A stretch of DNA of 64,000 bases, from NCBI RefSeq assembly GCF_007751035.1, contig NZ_CP036433.1:3019001-3083000 (forward strand), written 5' to 3'. The DNA comes from Lignipirellula cremea. Its GTDB lineage: Bacteria > Planctomycetota > Planctomycetia > Pirellulales > Pirellulaceae. Below, one piece after another: positions 8,787-18,070 of the stretch. Position numbers and translations under genes: made by a program. Under the pieces are notes generated by a model. The model was given only the letters and a program-made list of their open reading frames with translations, was not told where the DNA came from and did no database searches. Positions within the stretch are counted from its first letter, which is position 1; each line of letters starts with the position of its first letter.

Positions 8787-9207
8787 CTAGACAACGCTGA
8801 CTACATCCGCGAAACGCTGAACCTGCCGGGCTGCCGCATTGCGCTGCGCGTCGATCGCGAGCTGCGCACTTCTGACGGCGAGGTCGTCTCTCACGACGTC
8901 CGCTACTACATCACCAGCCTTGACCCCGACTCGGTCACCGCCGCCGATCTGCTGCGCTACGTGCGCGGACATTGGCGGATCGAGAATGGTCTGCATTTCT
9001 TGAAGGACCGCTGGTGGGACGAGGATCGCCACCACACCCGCCGCCCCGGACTGTCGCCGGTGATGGCCGGCCTCAATACGATCGCCCTCTCGATCCACCG
9101 CCTCTGCTCCGACGCCGAGCAACCCGTCCGAGCCGCCGCCGATCACATCGCCTGGCGCCCCGCCCGCGGCCTGGAGATCCTGGGAGCCTGACTTTGCAGT
9201 TCTCCTG
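8787..9207 (+). pseudogene. C-terminal fragment of an ISAs1 family transposase plus its terminal repeat
   Basis: From 8787 a frame with no start reads DNADYIRETLNLPGCR, then LLRYVRGHWRIENGLHFLKDRWWDEDRHH, the ISAs1 C-terminal region with the catalytic glutamate, and stops at 9191. GACTTTGCAGTTCTCCTG at 9190-9207 closely matches the GACTTTGCAATCCTCCTG end of the ISAs1 element near 28.4-29.7 kb. IS1380 copy B truncates it on the left; the missing N-terminal part is not found on the far side of the tandem IS1380 pair. Confidence 0.85.
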
Positions 9208-9362
9208 CGCAAGTACCTTCCTTCTTTGTTCCACGCGGGCACTCGTTGTATAATCGGCCGGCGGGCCAGCGTCTTTCGCTTCAATCAGGGGCGGCGTCGG
9301 CCATACAACGCATTGGGTGAATCAGGCATTGGCGATCCCCAAGTTGGGCACAAGGATACGCC

Positions 9363-9512
9363 ATGAATCAGAGTACAACAGACCGCCGTTCCGTTCCAGT
9401 CGCCGCAGAGCCGGATTCCGAAGTGATCGCTTTTCGGCAGCAATTTGATGGGCGCAGCGCGCTCGATGAACTGATCCGGTAGGGAGCCAGGAAGATGTTG
9501 CAGGCCGCCAAC
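9363..9512 (+). pseudogene. N-terminal relic of an IS256-type transposase
   Basis: ATG at 9363 reads MNQSTTDRRSVPVAAEPDS, then VIAFRQQFDGRSALDELIR, a TAG at 9481-9483, and continues in frame as GARKMLQAA. This matches the start of planctomycete IS256-type transposases (LDEL.REGARKMLQAAI). After MLQAAN the sequence changes to an unrelated protein. The relic therefore supplies the ATG and ribosome-binding region for the next gene. The 155 bases before it hold no recognisable gene. Confidence 0.55.
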
Positions 9513-10508
9513 CAGACCGACGCGGACCATTACGAGCAGATCATTGGCTGGCTGAACGCCGAAAACGACGAAGATTTAAAAGAGATTGCCGAGAACCTGG
9601 AGAAGGACATCCGCACGTTTCCGGCGGTGGTCGATCAGGAAATCGAGGCGATCAAGAAAGGGGCCGACAGCGTCGACGTCGACGTCGTCGCGTTTACCAA
9701 CCGGCTCGCACGTGACGGCAAATACCACGTGCTGCCAGCTTCTGCAACGGAATTTGAAGAGAGCAGTTTTGAAAATCCAGACTTCAAATTGCCCATCTAT
9801 CACGCCAATCCGCTCTCGCATCGCGACGTGTTTTACGCAGCCTTGGTCGCCGTGGGCCGCAGATTCGACCCCTCCGATCATGATTTCTTACTCGTCACCA
9901 AGTCGCACGGCGGCGATCAACTCGCCATGACGCCGCGAATCGTCGTTGATGCTTCCAAGTCATCAAGGGAAAAGTATCTGGCATTGGTCCGAGCCAAGAC
10001 AGGCAAGGCCACGGAAGGGGCCACAACGCCGCTGCCGAAGGTCCACGTCAAAGTCGGACTGAGGGCAGATTATCAAGGCGAACTGGGCGTCGGTGGAGGC
10101 AGGTTGGGCGTGACCAAAGCGCAATACATTGAAACGCTGAGGAAGGTGGGCGACGAGATGGGCATGCAGTTTCCGCTCTTTTTCATTGAATCGTGCAAGA
10201 GCCAGTTGGACGGCGTGCTGCTCGACCGGTTGCGCACGCCGGAGGCCAACATCGGCCGGCTGTACACCTCGGACCGGCAGGGCCTGGAATACAAGACGCT
10301 GGACTACGCCGAAGTCTTCCGCCGCGCCGTCGCAGCCGATTCGTTCGCCGACGCCGTCCATCAAACGCTGTTCGCCAAGTACGAAGCACAACAGGCCCAA
10401 CACGAAGAAGAAGGCCCAGGTTTCCGCGACGACTGCTCGCCGCTCGACAAGGAAAACTTTCTCGACAAAGAGGACCTTCTCGGCGCTGGGAACGACAATC
10501 GCAGTTGA
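9495..10508 (+). CDS. Caspase-like (clan CD type) protein, N-terminus borrowed from an IS256 relic
   Basis: The 337-residue protein has two hydrophobic strands that end in the clan CD pattern: HDFLLVTKSHGGDQL with His138-Gly, and QFPLFFIESCKSQLDG with Cys234 in an E-S-C-x-S context. Order and spacing fit a caspase or legumain-type fold, though no family match is certain. There is no signal peptide. A low-complexity acidic tail follows residue 295. The first six or seven residues (MLQAAN) belong to a transposase relic, so the original start was probably further upstream and lost. It is followed 42 bases later by the TPR-CHAT gene, and the two probably work together. Confidence in function is moderate. 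Confidence 0.6.
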   Translation: MLQAANQTDADHYEQIIGWLNAENDEDLKEIAENLEKDIRTFPAVVDQEIEAIKKGADSVDVDVVAFTNRLARDGKYHVLPASATEFEESSFENPDFKLPIYHANPLSHRDVFYAALVAVGRRFDPSDHDFLLVTKSHGGDQLAMTPRIVVDASKSSREKYLALVRAKTGKATEGATTPLPKVHVKVGLRADYQGELGVGGGRLGVTKAQYIETLRKVGDEMGMQFPLFFIESCKSQLDGVLLDRLRTPEANIGRLYTSDRQGLEYKTLDYAEVFRRAVAADSFADAVHQTLFAKYEAQQAQHEEEGPGFRDDCSPLDKENFLDKEDLLGAGNDNRS

Positions 10509-10550
10509 CCCTGCTGCGCGGCGACTGGTCGCCTGGAATCGAGGTATCTG

Positions 10551-13500
10551 ATGCAACATCGAATAACGATCATCATTCTCGCCCTGAGCGGGATTCTCTC
10601 CACCAATCTTTGTTTAACGGTCTACGCTCAGGAGGAAACACCACCGCCACGACCAGCCAGCGAGGCGGAGACCGACAATCTCAGGGAACGGGCTCAGCGT
10701 TTGATCCAGGAAGGCAACCAACTGGCGGAAAGTGAGAAGTTTTCAGCAGCGGTTGCTGCGCTATCGGAAGCATTGTCAATTTTGACGGATCAATACGGCC
10801 AGGACGATGGGCGGACGCGTGAAATACAGGTTCAACTCGCACACACAAGGCGTGTCGCGAAGTTGACGCCCGAGCAGCGCCAGCAGTTGAAACAGGCGGC
10901 AATGCTCAATCAGGAGGCCGTTCAGAACTATAGGGAGCGGCAGTACCAACTGGCAGCAGGCAAATCGAACGAAGTCCTGGCCATCCGGCGTCAATTATTG
11001 GGGGACGAAGATCCGCTCACCCTGACCAGCATGCACAACGGCGCCATGGTGGCGGCGAATCTGGGCGACGACCGCAAAGCCGAAGAAGGGTTTCGCGAAG
11101 TGACCCGCGCACGGTTGTCTCTCTTCGGATCGGGACATCCATCGACTCGCGATTCCATGGAACGCCTGTCGAGTCTGCTGGCACGGCTTGCGTCGCAGCG
11201 GTCGGAACGCGACGAATTTGCTCAAGCGCTGGCCAACCGCCGTGAAATTCTGCAATTGTACGAGACGCTCGAGGGGAAAGATCACTGGCGCGTGACAGAC
11301 GCCAGACTTGCCGTGCGCCAAGTCGAGGAAATGGCCAGGTTGCCTGGCGAAAGTCGAAAACAATTAGAGAAGGCCGCCGAACTTGACGCGATTGCGCTGC
11401 CGCTTTATCGCCTGGGCAATTACGAAGAGGCACTTGTTCCGTGGAACAAGGCGTTAACGATTCGGCAGCGCCTGTTGGGCAAGGAGCATCCCGACACGGC
11501 CGCGAGCTTGAACAACCTGGGTAACCTCTATTACGTGATGGGGAAATACGCGGAAGCCAAACCGTACTACCAACAGGCCCTGGAAATCAGGGCCAAGACG
11601 CTAGGCCATCGGCATCCGCAGACGGCCCTGAGCCTGAGCGCCCTGGGTAACCTCTATTACTCGATGAGTAACTACGTTGCAGGCAAGCCGTACTTGCAGC
11701 AATCGCTAGAAATCAGAACAAAGGTCCTGGGCGATCGGCATCTGGCTACCGCCAGGAGCCTGGACGACTTGGGTAATCTCAACAGCGCGGCGGGTGACTT
11801 CGCGGATGCCGAGCCGCTGCTTGAGCAAGCGTTGGAAATCAGAAGAAGCGTACTGGGTGGAGAGCATTCGCTGACCATCCAGAGCATGCGGAACCTCGCC
11901 AACTTGTACAAGTCGTGGGGAAACTACCTCAAGGCCGAACCGCTCTACCGTCAGCTGGTGGAAATTCGAACAAAGCAAAACGACGAAGAGAGTGCCGACT
12001 TTGCCGGGGCTCTCAGCGATCTCGCGACGATCTATGAACGTTTGGGTGATTACGACAAGGCGGAACCGCTCTATCAGAAATGTTTGGAAATTCGCGAAAG
12101 AGTGCAAGGGGAAGATCACCCGGAAACAGTGACAATGATGCTCAGCCTGGGCGGCCTGTATCGCGCCATGGAGGACTATCCGCGAGCCGAGCCGATGCTA
12201 CAACGGGCGCGGAAGCTTTATGAAAAAACATTGGGGGAAGAGCATTTTCGAACTGCCGAGGCCTGGAATGCCCTGGGGCTTTATTACAAGTACCTGGGCG
12301 ACTATCGCAAGGCCGAAGCGGCCTATCGCCGTAGCCTCGATATCCGAAAAAAAGTGTGGGGACTGGAGAGCGCGGCTACGGCCGCTTCGCTGAACAACCT
12401 CGCGGCCATGTATCGGTCCACGGGCGACTATCAAAAGGGGGAAGAACTGGCCCGCCAATGCCTGGAGATCCGCGAAAAGGTATTGGGTGTTGACCATCTG
12501 CATACGGCCATGGCGCGTGGGCAACTTGCCCAACACTTCGTCAACGACGGCAAGTATGCGGAGGCGGAACGAACATATCTCGAAAACCTGGAACTCTTCC
12601 GCCGCGTGCTCAGCCCCGATCACCCGCACACAGCGACTTGTTTGTACCGCCTCGCGTTGGTCTACGTCAAAAAGAAAGAGTACACGAAAGCCGAGCCATT
12701 GTTGCAACAAAGCTTGGCCATTTGCAGCAGAGTGTACGGCGAGCAAAGCCAGGAGACCGCCGCTCGAGTCAGCAAACTGGCCTCGCTCTATGCATCGGTG
12801 GGCGATTGGGACCAGGCTCAAGCGTTTTTTCGCAGGGGTTTACGATCGACTCGCGATATCTTGCGATCCGCGGCGATCGTGCAATCGGAGCGTGAACAAT
12901 TAGCCATGGCAAAGTCGCTACGCTATCAATTGGATACGTATTTGCAACAAGTGATAGGGCATCAGCTGAATTGCGAAGACGCGTTTCGCGAAGTGCTCGC
13001 TTGGAAGGGGGCGACGCTGGTGCGCCAGCGGCAAATGCGGAAAGTCGCGGAGAACGCCGACGTCGCGCCGTTATTCCACAAGCTCCAGCAAACTGCCAGC
13101 CGTCTCGCTACTTTATCGAGGATGATTCCTGACCAACAGCAACAGGCCGCCTGGCGGCGCCAGCTTACGGATTTGACGGCCGAAAAAGAGCGATTGGAGG
13201 CCGAACTGAGTCAGAAGAGTTCAAAGTTTCGGCAGACCACGAAGGTAATCTCCCTGGAAGACATGCTGATCGCGCTGCCCAAGAATGCCGCACTCGTCGA
13301 CTTCCTGGAGTACCAACAACAGAATCCGCAGGATGACGCTGCAGAACCTCGATTCATCCCCAGTCTCTTGGCATTTATCGTGCGGGACAACAAACCCATT
13401 GTGCTGCTGGACCTGGGACCGGTTGCGCCTCTGGGCGACGCCATCGATACCTGGCGACGAACGTTTGGAGCCTCCCACGATGGACTCGCGGCGGGACGTT

Positions 13501-14585
13501 TGTTACGGGAGCGAATCTGGGAGCCAGTCGAGCAGCACCTGTCGGGCTGCCAACTGGTGCTTCTCTCGGGTGATGGTGCGCTGGGACGTTTGCCTGTCGG
13601 CGCCTTGCCGGGGAAAGGAGAAGGTACATATCTTTTAGAAGAATACCGCCTGGCGATGCTGCCGGTGCCGCAACTTTTACCCGCCCTGGTCAGTGAATTG
13701 GGCCGTAAGGAGCTTTCCGGCGGGCTGCTGTTGATGGGCGACGTGGACTACGACGCCGATCCGGAGGCGGAATCCGACCAGCCGCGCCGCAAAAGCTGGA
13801 AGCGGTCGAGCACGGCCCTGGTCCGAGGGGCCGACCTGCATTTTTCGCACCTCGATGCTACCGCAGGCGAGATCGCCACGATCAAAGAAGTGTTCGCCGA
13901 CTTGTTCCAGCCCAGGCCGGACGAGATTCAGACGCTGAAACAAACGGAAGCCACCGAGCAACATTTTCGCGAAGCCGCATCCAAATTCTATAACCTGCAC
14001 CTGGCGACACACGGTTTCTTCGCTGACCCGGAGAAGAAGTCCGCACTGGCCGGCGAGGGCGGCGACGATGGCCCGTTTGACGAGGACTCGGAGGCCGAAC
14101 ATCTCCTTCGCGGTATTAATCCAGGATTGCTTTCCGGTTTGGCGTTTAGCGGCGCCAACCGCAAACCGGAAGCGGACAAGGACGACGGCATCCTCACCGC
14201 GGACGAAATTGCTTCGCTCAGCCTGGACGGCGTCGATCTGGTGGTGCTCTCGGCGTGCGAAACCGGCTTGGGTCAAGTTGCCGGCGGCGAAGGCTTGTTG
14301 GGGGTACAGCGCGCTTTTCAAGTCGCCGGCGCTCGCTCGACCGTCGCCAGTCTTTGGCAAGTAGGCGATGTAGCCACACGGCGGCTGATGGAACGTTTCT
14401 ATCGGAACTATTGGGAACAGGAGATGTCGAAGCTGGACGCCCTGCGCGAAGCACAGTTATGGCTTCTCCACCACCCGGAAGAAATCCGCGGCGATCGCCG
14501 CGTCCGACCCAGCAACGACGACGAACCCCAACGCCTGTCACCGCAATTCTGGGCGGCGTTCCAACTGAGCGGCGACTGGAGGTAA
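10551..14585 (+). CDS. Secreted TPR-CHAT protein, 1344 residues
   Basis: A signal peptide (MQHRITIIILALSGILSTNLCLTVYAQ) is followed by a long run of about 42-residue tetratricopeptide repeats of the kinesin-light-chain type, recognisable by recurring GNYEEALVPWNKALTIRQRLLGKEHPDTA-like units from about residue 240 to 760. After a coiled-coil-rich linker comes a C-terminal CHAT peptidase domain: His1154 in LHLATHGFF and Cys1236 in VVLSACETGLG, followed by the conserved GGEGLLGVQRAFQVAGARSTVASLWQVGD. CHAT proteins are caspase relatives (separase-like clan). Its partner appears to be the caspase-like gene just upstream. The substrate is unknown. Confidence 0.9.
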   Translation: MQHRITIIILALSGILSTNLCLTVYAQEETPPPRPASEAETDNLRERAQRLIQEGNQLAESEKFSAAVAALSEALSILTDQYGQDDGRTREIQVQLAHTRRVAKLTPEQRQQLKQAAMLNQEAVQNYRERQYQLAAGKSNEVLAIRRQLLGDEDPLTLTSMHNGAMVAANLGDDRKAEEGFREVTRARLSLFGSGHPSTRDSMERLSSLLARLASQRSERDEFAQALANRREILQLYETLEGKDHWRVTDARLAVRQVEEMARLPGESRKQLEKAAELDAIALPLYRLGNYEEALVPWNKALTIRQRLLGKEHPDTAASLNNLGNLYYVMGKYAEAKPYYQQALEIRAKTLGHRHPQTALSLSALGNLYYSMSNYVAGKPYLQQSLEIRTKVLGDRHLATARSLDDLGNLNSAAGDFADAEPLLEQALEIRRSVLGGEHSLTIQSMRNLANLYKSWGNYLKAEPLYRQLVEIRTKQNDEESADFAGALSDLATIYERLGDYDKAEPLYQKCLEIRERVQGEDHPETVTMMLSLGGLYRAMEDYPRAEPMLQRARKLYEKTLGEEHFRTAEAWNALGLYYKYLGDYRKAEAAYRRSLDIRKKVWGLESAATAASLNNLAAMYRSTGDYQKGEELARQCLEIREKVLGVDHLHTAMARGQLAQHFVNDGKYAEAERTYLENLELFRRVLSPDHPHTATCLYRLALVYVKKKEYTKAEPLLQQSLAICSRVYGEQSQETAARVSKLASLYASVGDWDQAQAFFRRGLRSTRDILRSAAIVQSEREQLAMAKSLRYQLDTYLQQVIGHQLNCEDAFREVLAWKGATLVRQRQMRKVAENADVAPLFHKLQQTASRLATLSRMIPDQQQQAAWRRQLTDLTAEKERLEAELSQKSSKFRQTTKVISLEDMLIALPKNAALVDFLEYQQQNPQDDAAEPRFIPSLLAFIVRDNKPIVLLDLGPVAPLGDAIDTWRRTFGASHDGLAAGRLLRERIWEPVEQHLSGCQLVLLSGDGALGRLPVGALPGKGEGTYLLEEYRLAMLPVPQLLPALVSELGRKELSGGLLLMGDVDYDADPEAESDQPRRKSWKRSSTALVRGADLHFSHLDATAGEIATIKEVFADLFQPRPDEIQTLKQTEATEQHFREAASKFYNLHLATHGFFADPEKKSALAGEGGDDGPFDEDSEAEHLLRGINPGLLSGLAFSGANRKPEADKDDGILTADEIASLSLDGVDLVVLSACETGLGQVAGGEGLLGVQRAFQVAGARSTVASLWQVGDVATRRLMERFYRNYWEQEMSKLDALREAQLWLLHHPEEIRGDRRVRPSNDDEPQRLSPQFWAAFQLSGDWR

Positions 14586-14716
14586 TCATGCAGGAACGAG
14601 CGCCCCCACGGCGAGTTCACCATCGCATGGTCTTAGGAATCAGGGAAGAAGCTCTTTCCCAATTCCTTCAAGAGTCGTAACTCCGCCATGTCGCGACGGT
14701 CGCCCGGCGAATGTGC
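14586..14716. other. Short intergenic stretch next to the IS5 shell
   Basis: On the minus strand, joining this stretch to the primase-like gene across the IS5 element (removing one TA) keeps the frame open for about 28 codons ending ELGKSFFPDS and a TAA at about 14628. This could be the missing C-terminal end of the primase-like gene. No other feature is seen. Confidence 0.35.
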
Positions 14717-14790
14717 TAGGCTCTGTCTGAAAACTATTCCATTTCGCTATTCCTCCGTATAATTGGTTTTCCAATTACAAGAGGCAACCC

Positions 14791-14997
14791 ATGGTTCAGC
14801 GACATTGTTTAACGGATGAGCAGTGGGATTTGATTGCTGATCTCGTTGAGGCGGAGCCCAAGGCCACTGGGCGACCGCCCAAGGATCGCCACACGATTGT
14901 GAACGGGATCTTCTGGATTCTGCGGACGGGAGCCCCCTGGCGTGACCTCCCCAAGCGGTTCGGTAAATGGCAGACGGTTTATGATCACTTCAACAAA
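14791..14997 (+). pseudogene. IS5 family transposase, N-terminal piece
   Basis: The piece reads MVQRHCLTDEQWDLIADL, GRPPKDRHTIVNGIFWILRTGAPWRDLPKRFGKWQTVYDHFNK, the typical start of an IS5-type transposase (IS1031-like group). It departs from the family after about residue 69, where another element begins. The C-terminal piece is at 17831-18064; the catalytic middle, with two of the three acidic residues, is missing. Confidence 0.85.
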
Positions 14998-15122
14998 TCT
15001 TCGCCGGTATCCTGCCGGAACAGATTATCGTATCGATCTTCGGGAGTGCAAGCCAGAAACTGGATGAGGCCCGTGTTTGGTGTGGGCGTCTCGATTGTGG
15101 GTGGGAAATTTGCTCTGATGAG

Positions 15123-16606
15123 GGGGTGTCGATTTTTCGTCCCGATTTCCAGCTTGTGGAGAATGGTGTCATGGCGAAGTTGAACGGCTCTCTGACGAAG
15201 GCGGCGGAGTTGAGTCCTGAGCAGCAGGAACGCGCGGACCTTATTTTGCAACATCTGCGGGCGAATGCGGACAAGCATCTTGTGGAACTGTCTGTGCTGC
15301 TGGCCTCCAAACCCGACAGTCAAATCTTCGGCAAAACAGAGTTCGAAGCGCGCGACATTGTGCATCGAATCGGAGCCCAGGCGATACAAGCCGCGGTCGA
15401 CGCCGCGGCAAAAAAAGGGGTACCAGGGTGCTAGCTGCGTCTGCCAGAAATGCCAGAACGACGCCCGCTTCGTCGAACGGCGAGGACGTACGATCACCTG
15501 TCTATTAGGCGGCATTCGCGTGCGTCGCCCCTATTACCACTGCGCCGTTTGCAGTGAAGGATTGTCGCCTTGGGATCAGGAACTGGGGCTGTCGAAACGC
15601 TGCCTTTCGCCCGCCGTGGCGGAGCTTTCGTCGCTGGCCGGAACGGTGTCGAGTTTCGCGGTCTCGGCGAAACGCATGCTGCTCAAGATGACCGGTCTGC
15701 GCGTCAGTGAGTCGAGCGTCGAACGCGTCACCGAAGATGCCGGCGCCCGGGTCGGCAAACTGCTGGAAGACCGAATCAAGTTCGGCGCGGACCGCGAGTG
15801 GAAGTGGCAACGCGATGCGTTGGGCCGCACCTGCGCTTACGCCAGTTTGGATGCGAAGTGCGTTCGCCGGCAAGGCCCCAAGGCGAGTCGCGTGGAGGGA
15901 CGCATGGCGTACGTCGCGTCGATTTACAATCCCGACAGCGAGTATGATGAGACACAGAAGAAGCCGCATCAATCGCGTTATTTGTCGGGTTTTTACGAGC
16001 TAAACGAACTCGGCCTGCAGCTTCGTCGCCAGGCCGGACAGGTCGGCTGGGACAAGGCCGAGGTGCAAATCGCCCTCTCGGACGGCGGCAACGGCATGGA
16101 GCAATTCCTTCGCCGCAACTTTCCGCTGGCCACGATCATCATCGACTTCTGGCACGTGAAAGAGTACCTGGTGGAACTGGCGAAGGCGCTCTTCGCCGAC
16201 GAGCATGAACGCCAGAGCTGGATGGATCGTCACGCTCCCATGCTCAAGCATGAAGGCGGCCCAGCCGTGCTGGCCCAGCTGAAAGAGATTGACCCCGGAC
16301 CGATCGCGGCAACGCGTGAACTGTATCGCGTCACGGTTCAATATTTTGAAAATCATCAGCACAAGATGGACTACCCGAGCTACGTGAAGAACGGCTGGCA
16401 GATCGGTTCCGGTCCGATCGAGTCGGCCTGTCGGACTGTAGTCGGCGACCGCCTCAACGGCAGCGGCATGCGTTGGGGCAACGACGGCGCGGACGCCCTC
16501 TGCCACCTCCGCGCCCTGTTCCTCAGCGAACCGGACCAATGGGACGCCTTTTGGGAGAAGCACCGAAACTAACAAAATCCACCCACAAAAGTGACGCTCA
16601 CACCCC
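15123..16606 (+). mobile_element. ISKra4-type insertion sequence
   Basis: The element is bounded approximately by GGGGTGTC at the left and the reverse complement of ACACCCC at the right, after CCACAAAAGTGACGCTC. Only the first seven or so end bases match, and no target duplication is visible, so the borders are estimates. It sits inside an IS4-type transposase gene fragment that in turn sits inside the IS5 shell. Confidence 0.6.
15171..16572 (+). CDS. ISKra4 family transposase expressed through a frameshift at an A7G4 tract
   Basis: The first frame starts MAKLNGSLTKAAELSPEQQ at 15171 (GTGGAG upstream) and runs to TAG at 15432-15434; the main frame, shifted by +1, continues from the A7G4 run at 15410-15420 through CQKCQNDARF, a LDAK aspartate, IIIDFWHVKE and IGSGPIESACRTVVGDRLNG to 16572. 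Together they give a transposase of about 466 residues with complete DDE residues. ISKra4-family members are known to use programmed frameshifting, so the shift may be functional rather than a mutation. Whether the shift is in fact made cannot be told here. Confidence 0.75.
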
Positions 16607-17844
16607 GTGTTTATAACACGGCCGTCACCGTTTGGACCTTCCTCTCCCAGGTCCTCAGCGCCGATCATGGCTGTGTCCATGCCGTGACCAAACTGATCGC
16701 CTGCCGGGCGGCTAAAGGCGATTCCATCCCGTCGGCCCAAACGGGGGCCTACTGCATTGCTCGCGACAAACTTGATGAACAAGCGATGCACCGCCTGGTC
16801 GTCGAAACGGGTCGGTCGATCGAAAACGCGGCGCCTGATCACGATCTCTGGCTGGGCCATCGCGTGGTGATGGTCGATGGCTGCACAGTGACAATGTCTG
16901 ACACGAAAGAGAACCAGGACGCCTTTCCCCAGCATGGATCCCAGGCCGACGGTTGCGGCTGGCCCATGATGCGCTGCGTGGTGTATTTCGCCCTGGCCAC
17001 CGGCGTGGTTCTGGAAGCCGCGATGGGACGCGCCAAGGGGAAGCTCACCAGCGAGGTCAGCCTGTTCCGCGAAACGGACGAAATCCTCGAAGAAGACGAC
17101 GTTTTTCTCGCCGATCGTTTCTTTTCCGGCTGGTTCGACCTGGCGAGATTGATCCTCCGCGGGGTGCATGTGGTGGTGCGCAAAAACGCCTCCCGCAAGA
17201 CCGACTTTCGCACCGGCGTGCGTTATGGCAAGGACGACCACAGCGTGCACTGGGACAAGCCGCAGCGGCCTGACTGGATGACTCCTGAAGAGTACGCTGC
17301 GTATCCGAGGTTCATCACACTGCGCGAGATTCGCATCCGCGTGACGACGCCCGGCTTTCGCTCGCGCGAGATCCTCGTGGCGACCGATTTGCTGGACGAC
17401 ATCGAGTACAGCAAGGACGACCTGGCGGCGCTTTTTCGTCGTCGTTGGCAAGCGGAGTTAAATCTGAGATCGTTGAAATCAGTGATGCAAATGGACCACT
17501 TGCGTTGCAAGAAACCGCACCGCGTGCGGAACGAACTGCGAGCCCACCTGCTGGCCTACAACCTGATCCGGCAAGTGATGTGCGAGGCGGCCGCCCACGG
17601 CGCGGTGGCGCCCTGGCGGATCAGCTTCAAAGGAGCATTGCAAACCTGCGAAACGTTGTTGCCGTTACTGCAGGCAGTTGGGGATGCGGAGTGGTTGTGC
17701 GATCTGCTCTTCGCTTGCTGCTTAAAGCACGCCGTCGGCGGCCGTCCCAACCGCAACGAACCTCGCGTCGTGAAACGTCGAGCCAAGCCCTACAAACTCA
17801 TGACCAAACCCCGCTACGACTACCAACCCCTTGAGAGATCATAA
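16607..17844 (+). pseudogene. IS4 family transposase, 5'-truncated
   Basis: From 16607 the frame reads VYNTAVTVWTFLSQVLSADHGC, VVMVDGCTVTMSD (first aspartate), VFLADRFFSGWFDLARL (second) and RRRWQAELNLRSLKSVMQMDHLRCK with the IS4-type glutamate and lysine. A GTG at 16591 could start it within the ISKra4 end. The 40 codons open at 14998-15122, reading FAGILPEQIIVSIFGSASQK, may be its N-terminal part, separated by ISKra4. The C-terminal end stops at 17844 inside the IS5 C-terminal piece region. Confidence 0.7.
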
Positions 17845-18064
17845 CTTACGCCGATTAAGTGCCATTCGTTCCCGGTCCGTCGAATTTGACAAACCCTCCT
17901 ATCGACGCCGCTGCGTCATTGAGCAACTTATCGGCTGGCTCAAAGAATGCCGTCGTGTGGGGACACGCTTCGAGAAACTCGCCCGGAACTTTCTATCCAT
18001 GGTCAAGCTATCCATGATCGGCCGCTACCTGCGGCACATGACGCCACAAAACTCGTCCGTATAA
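17831..18064 (+). pseudogene. IS5 family transposase, C-terminal piece
   Basis: Without a proper start it reads RDHNLRRLSAIRSRSVEFDKPSYRRRC, VIEQLIGWLKECRRVGTRFEKLARNFLSMVKL, the conserved IS5 end with the catalytic glutamate (VIEQ). The frame ends 3 bases before the right inverted repeat begins. About 130 residues of the family protein are missing between this piece and the N-terminal piece at 14791. Confidence 0.85.
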
Positions 18065-18070
18065 GCGTTT

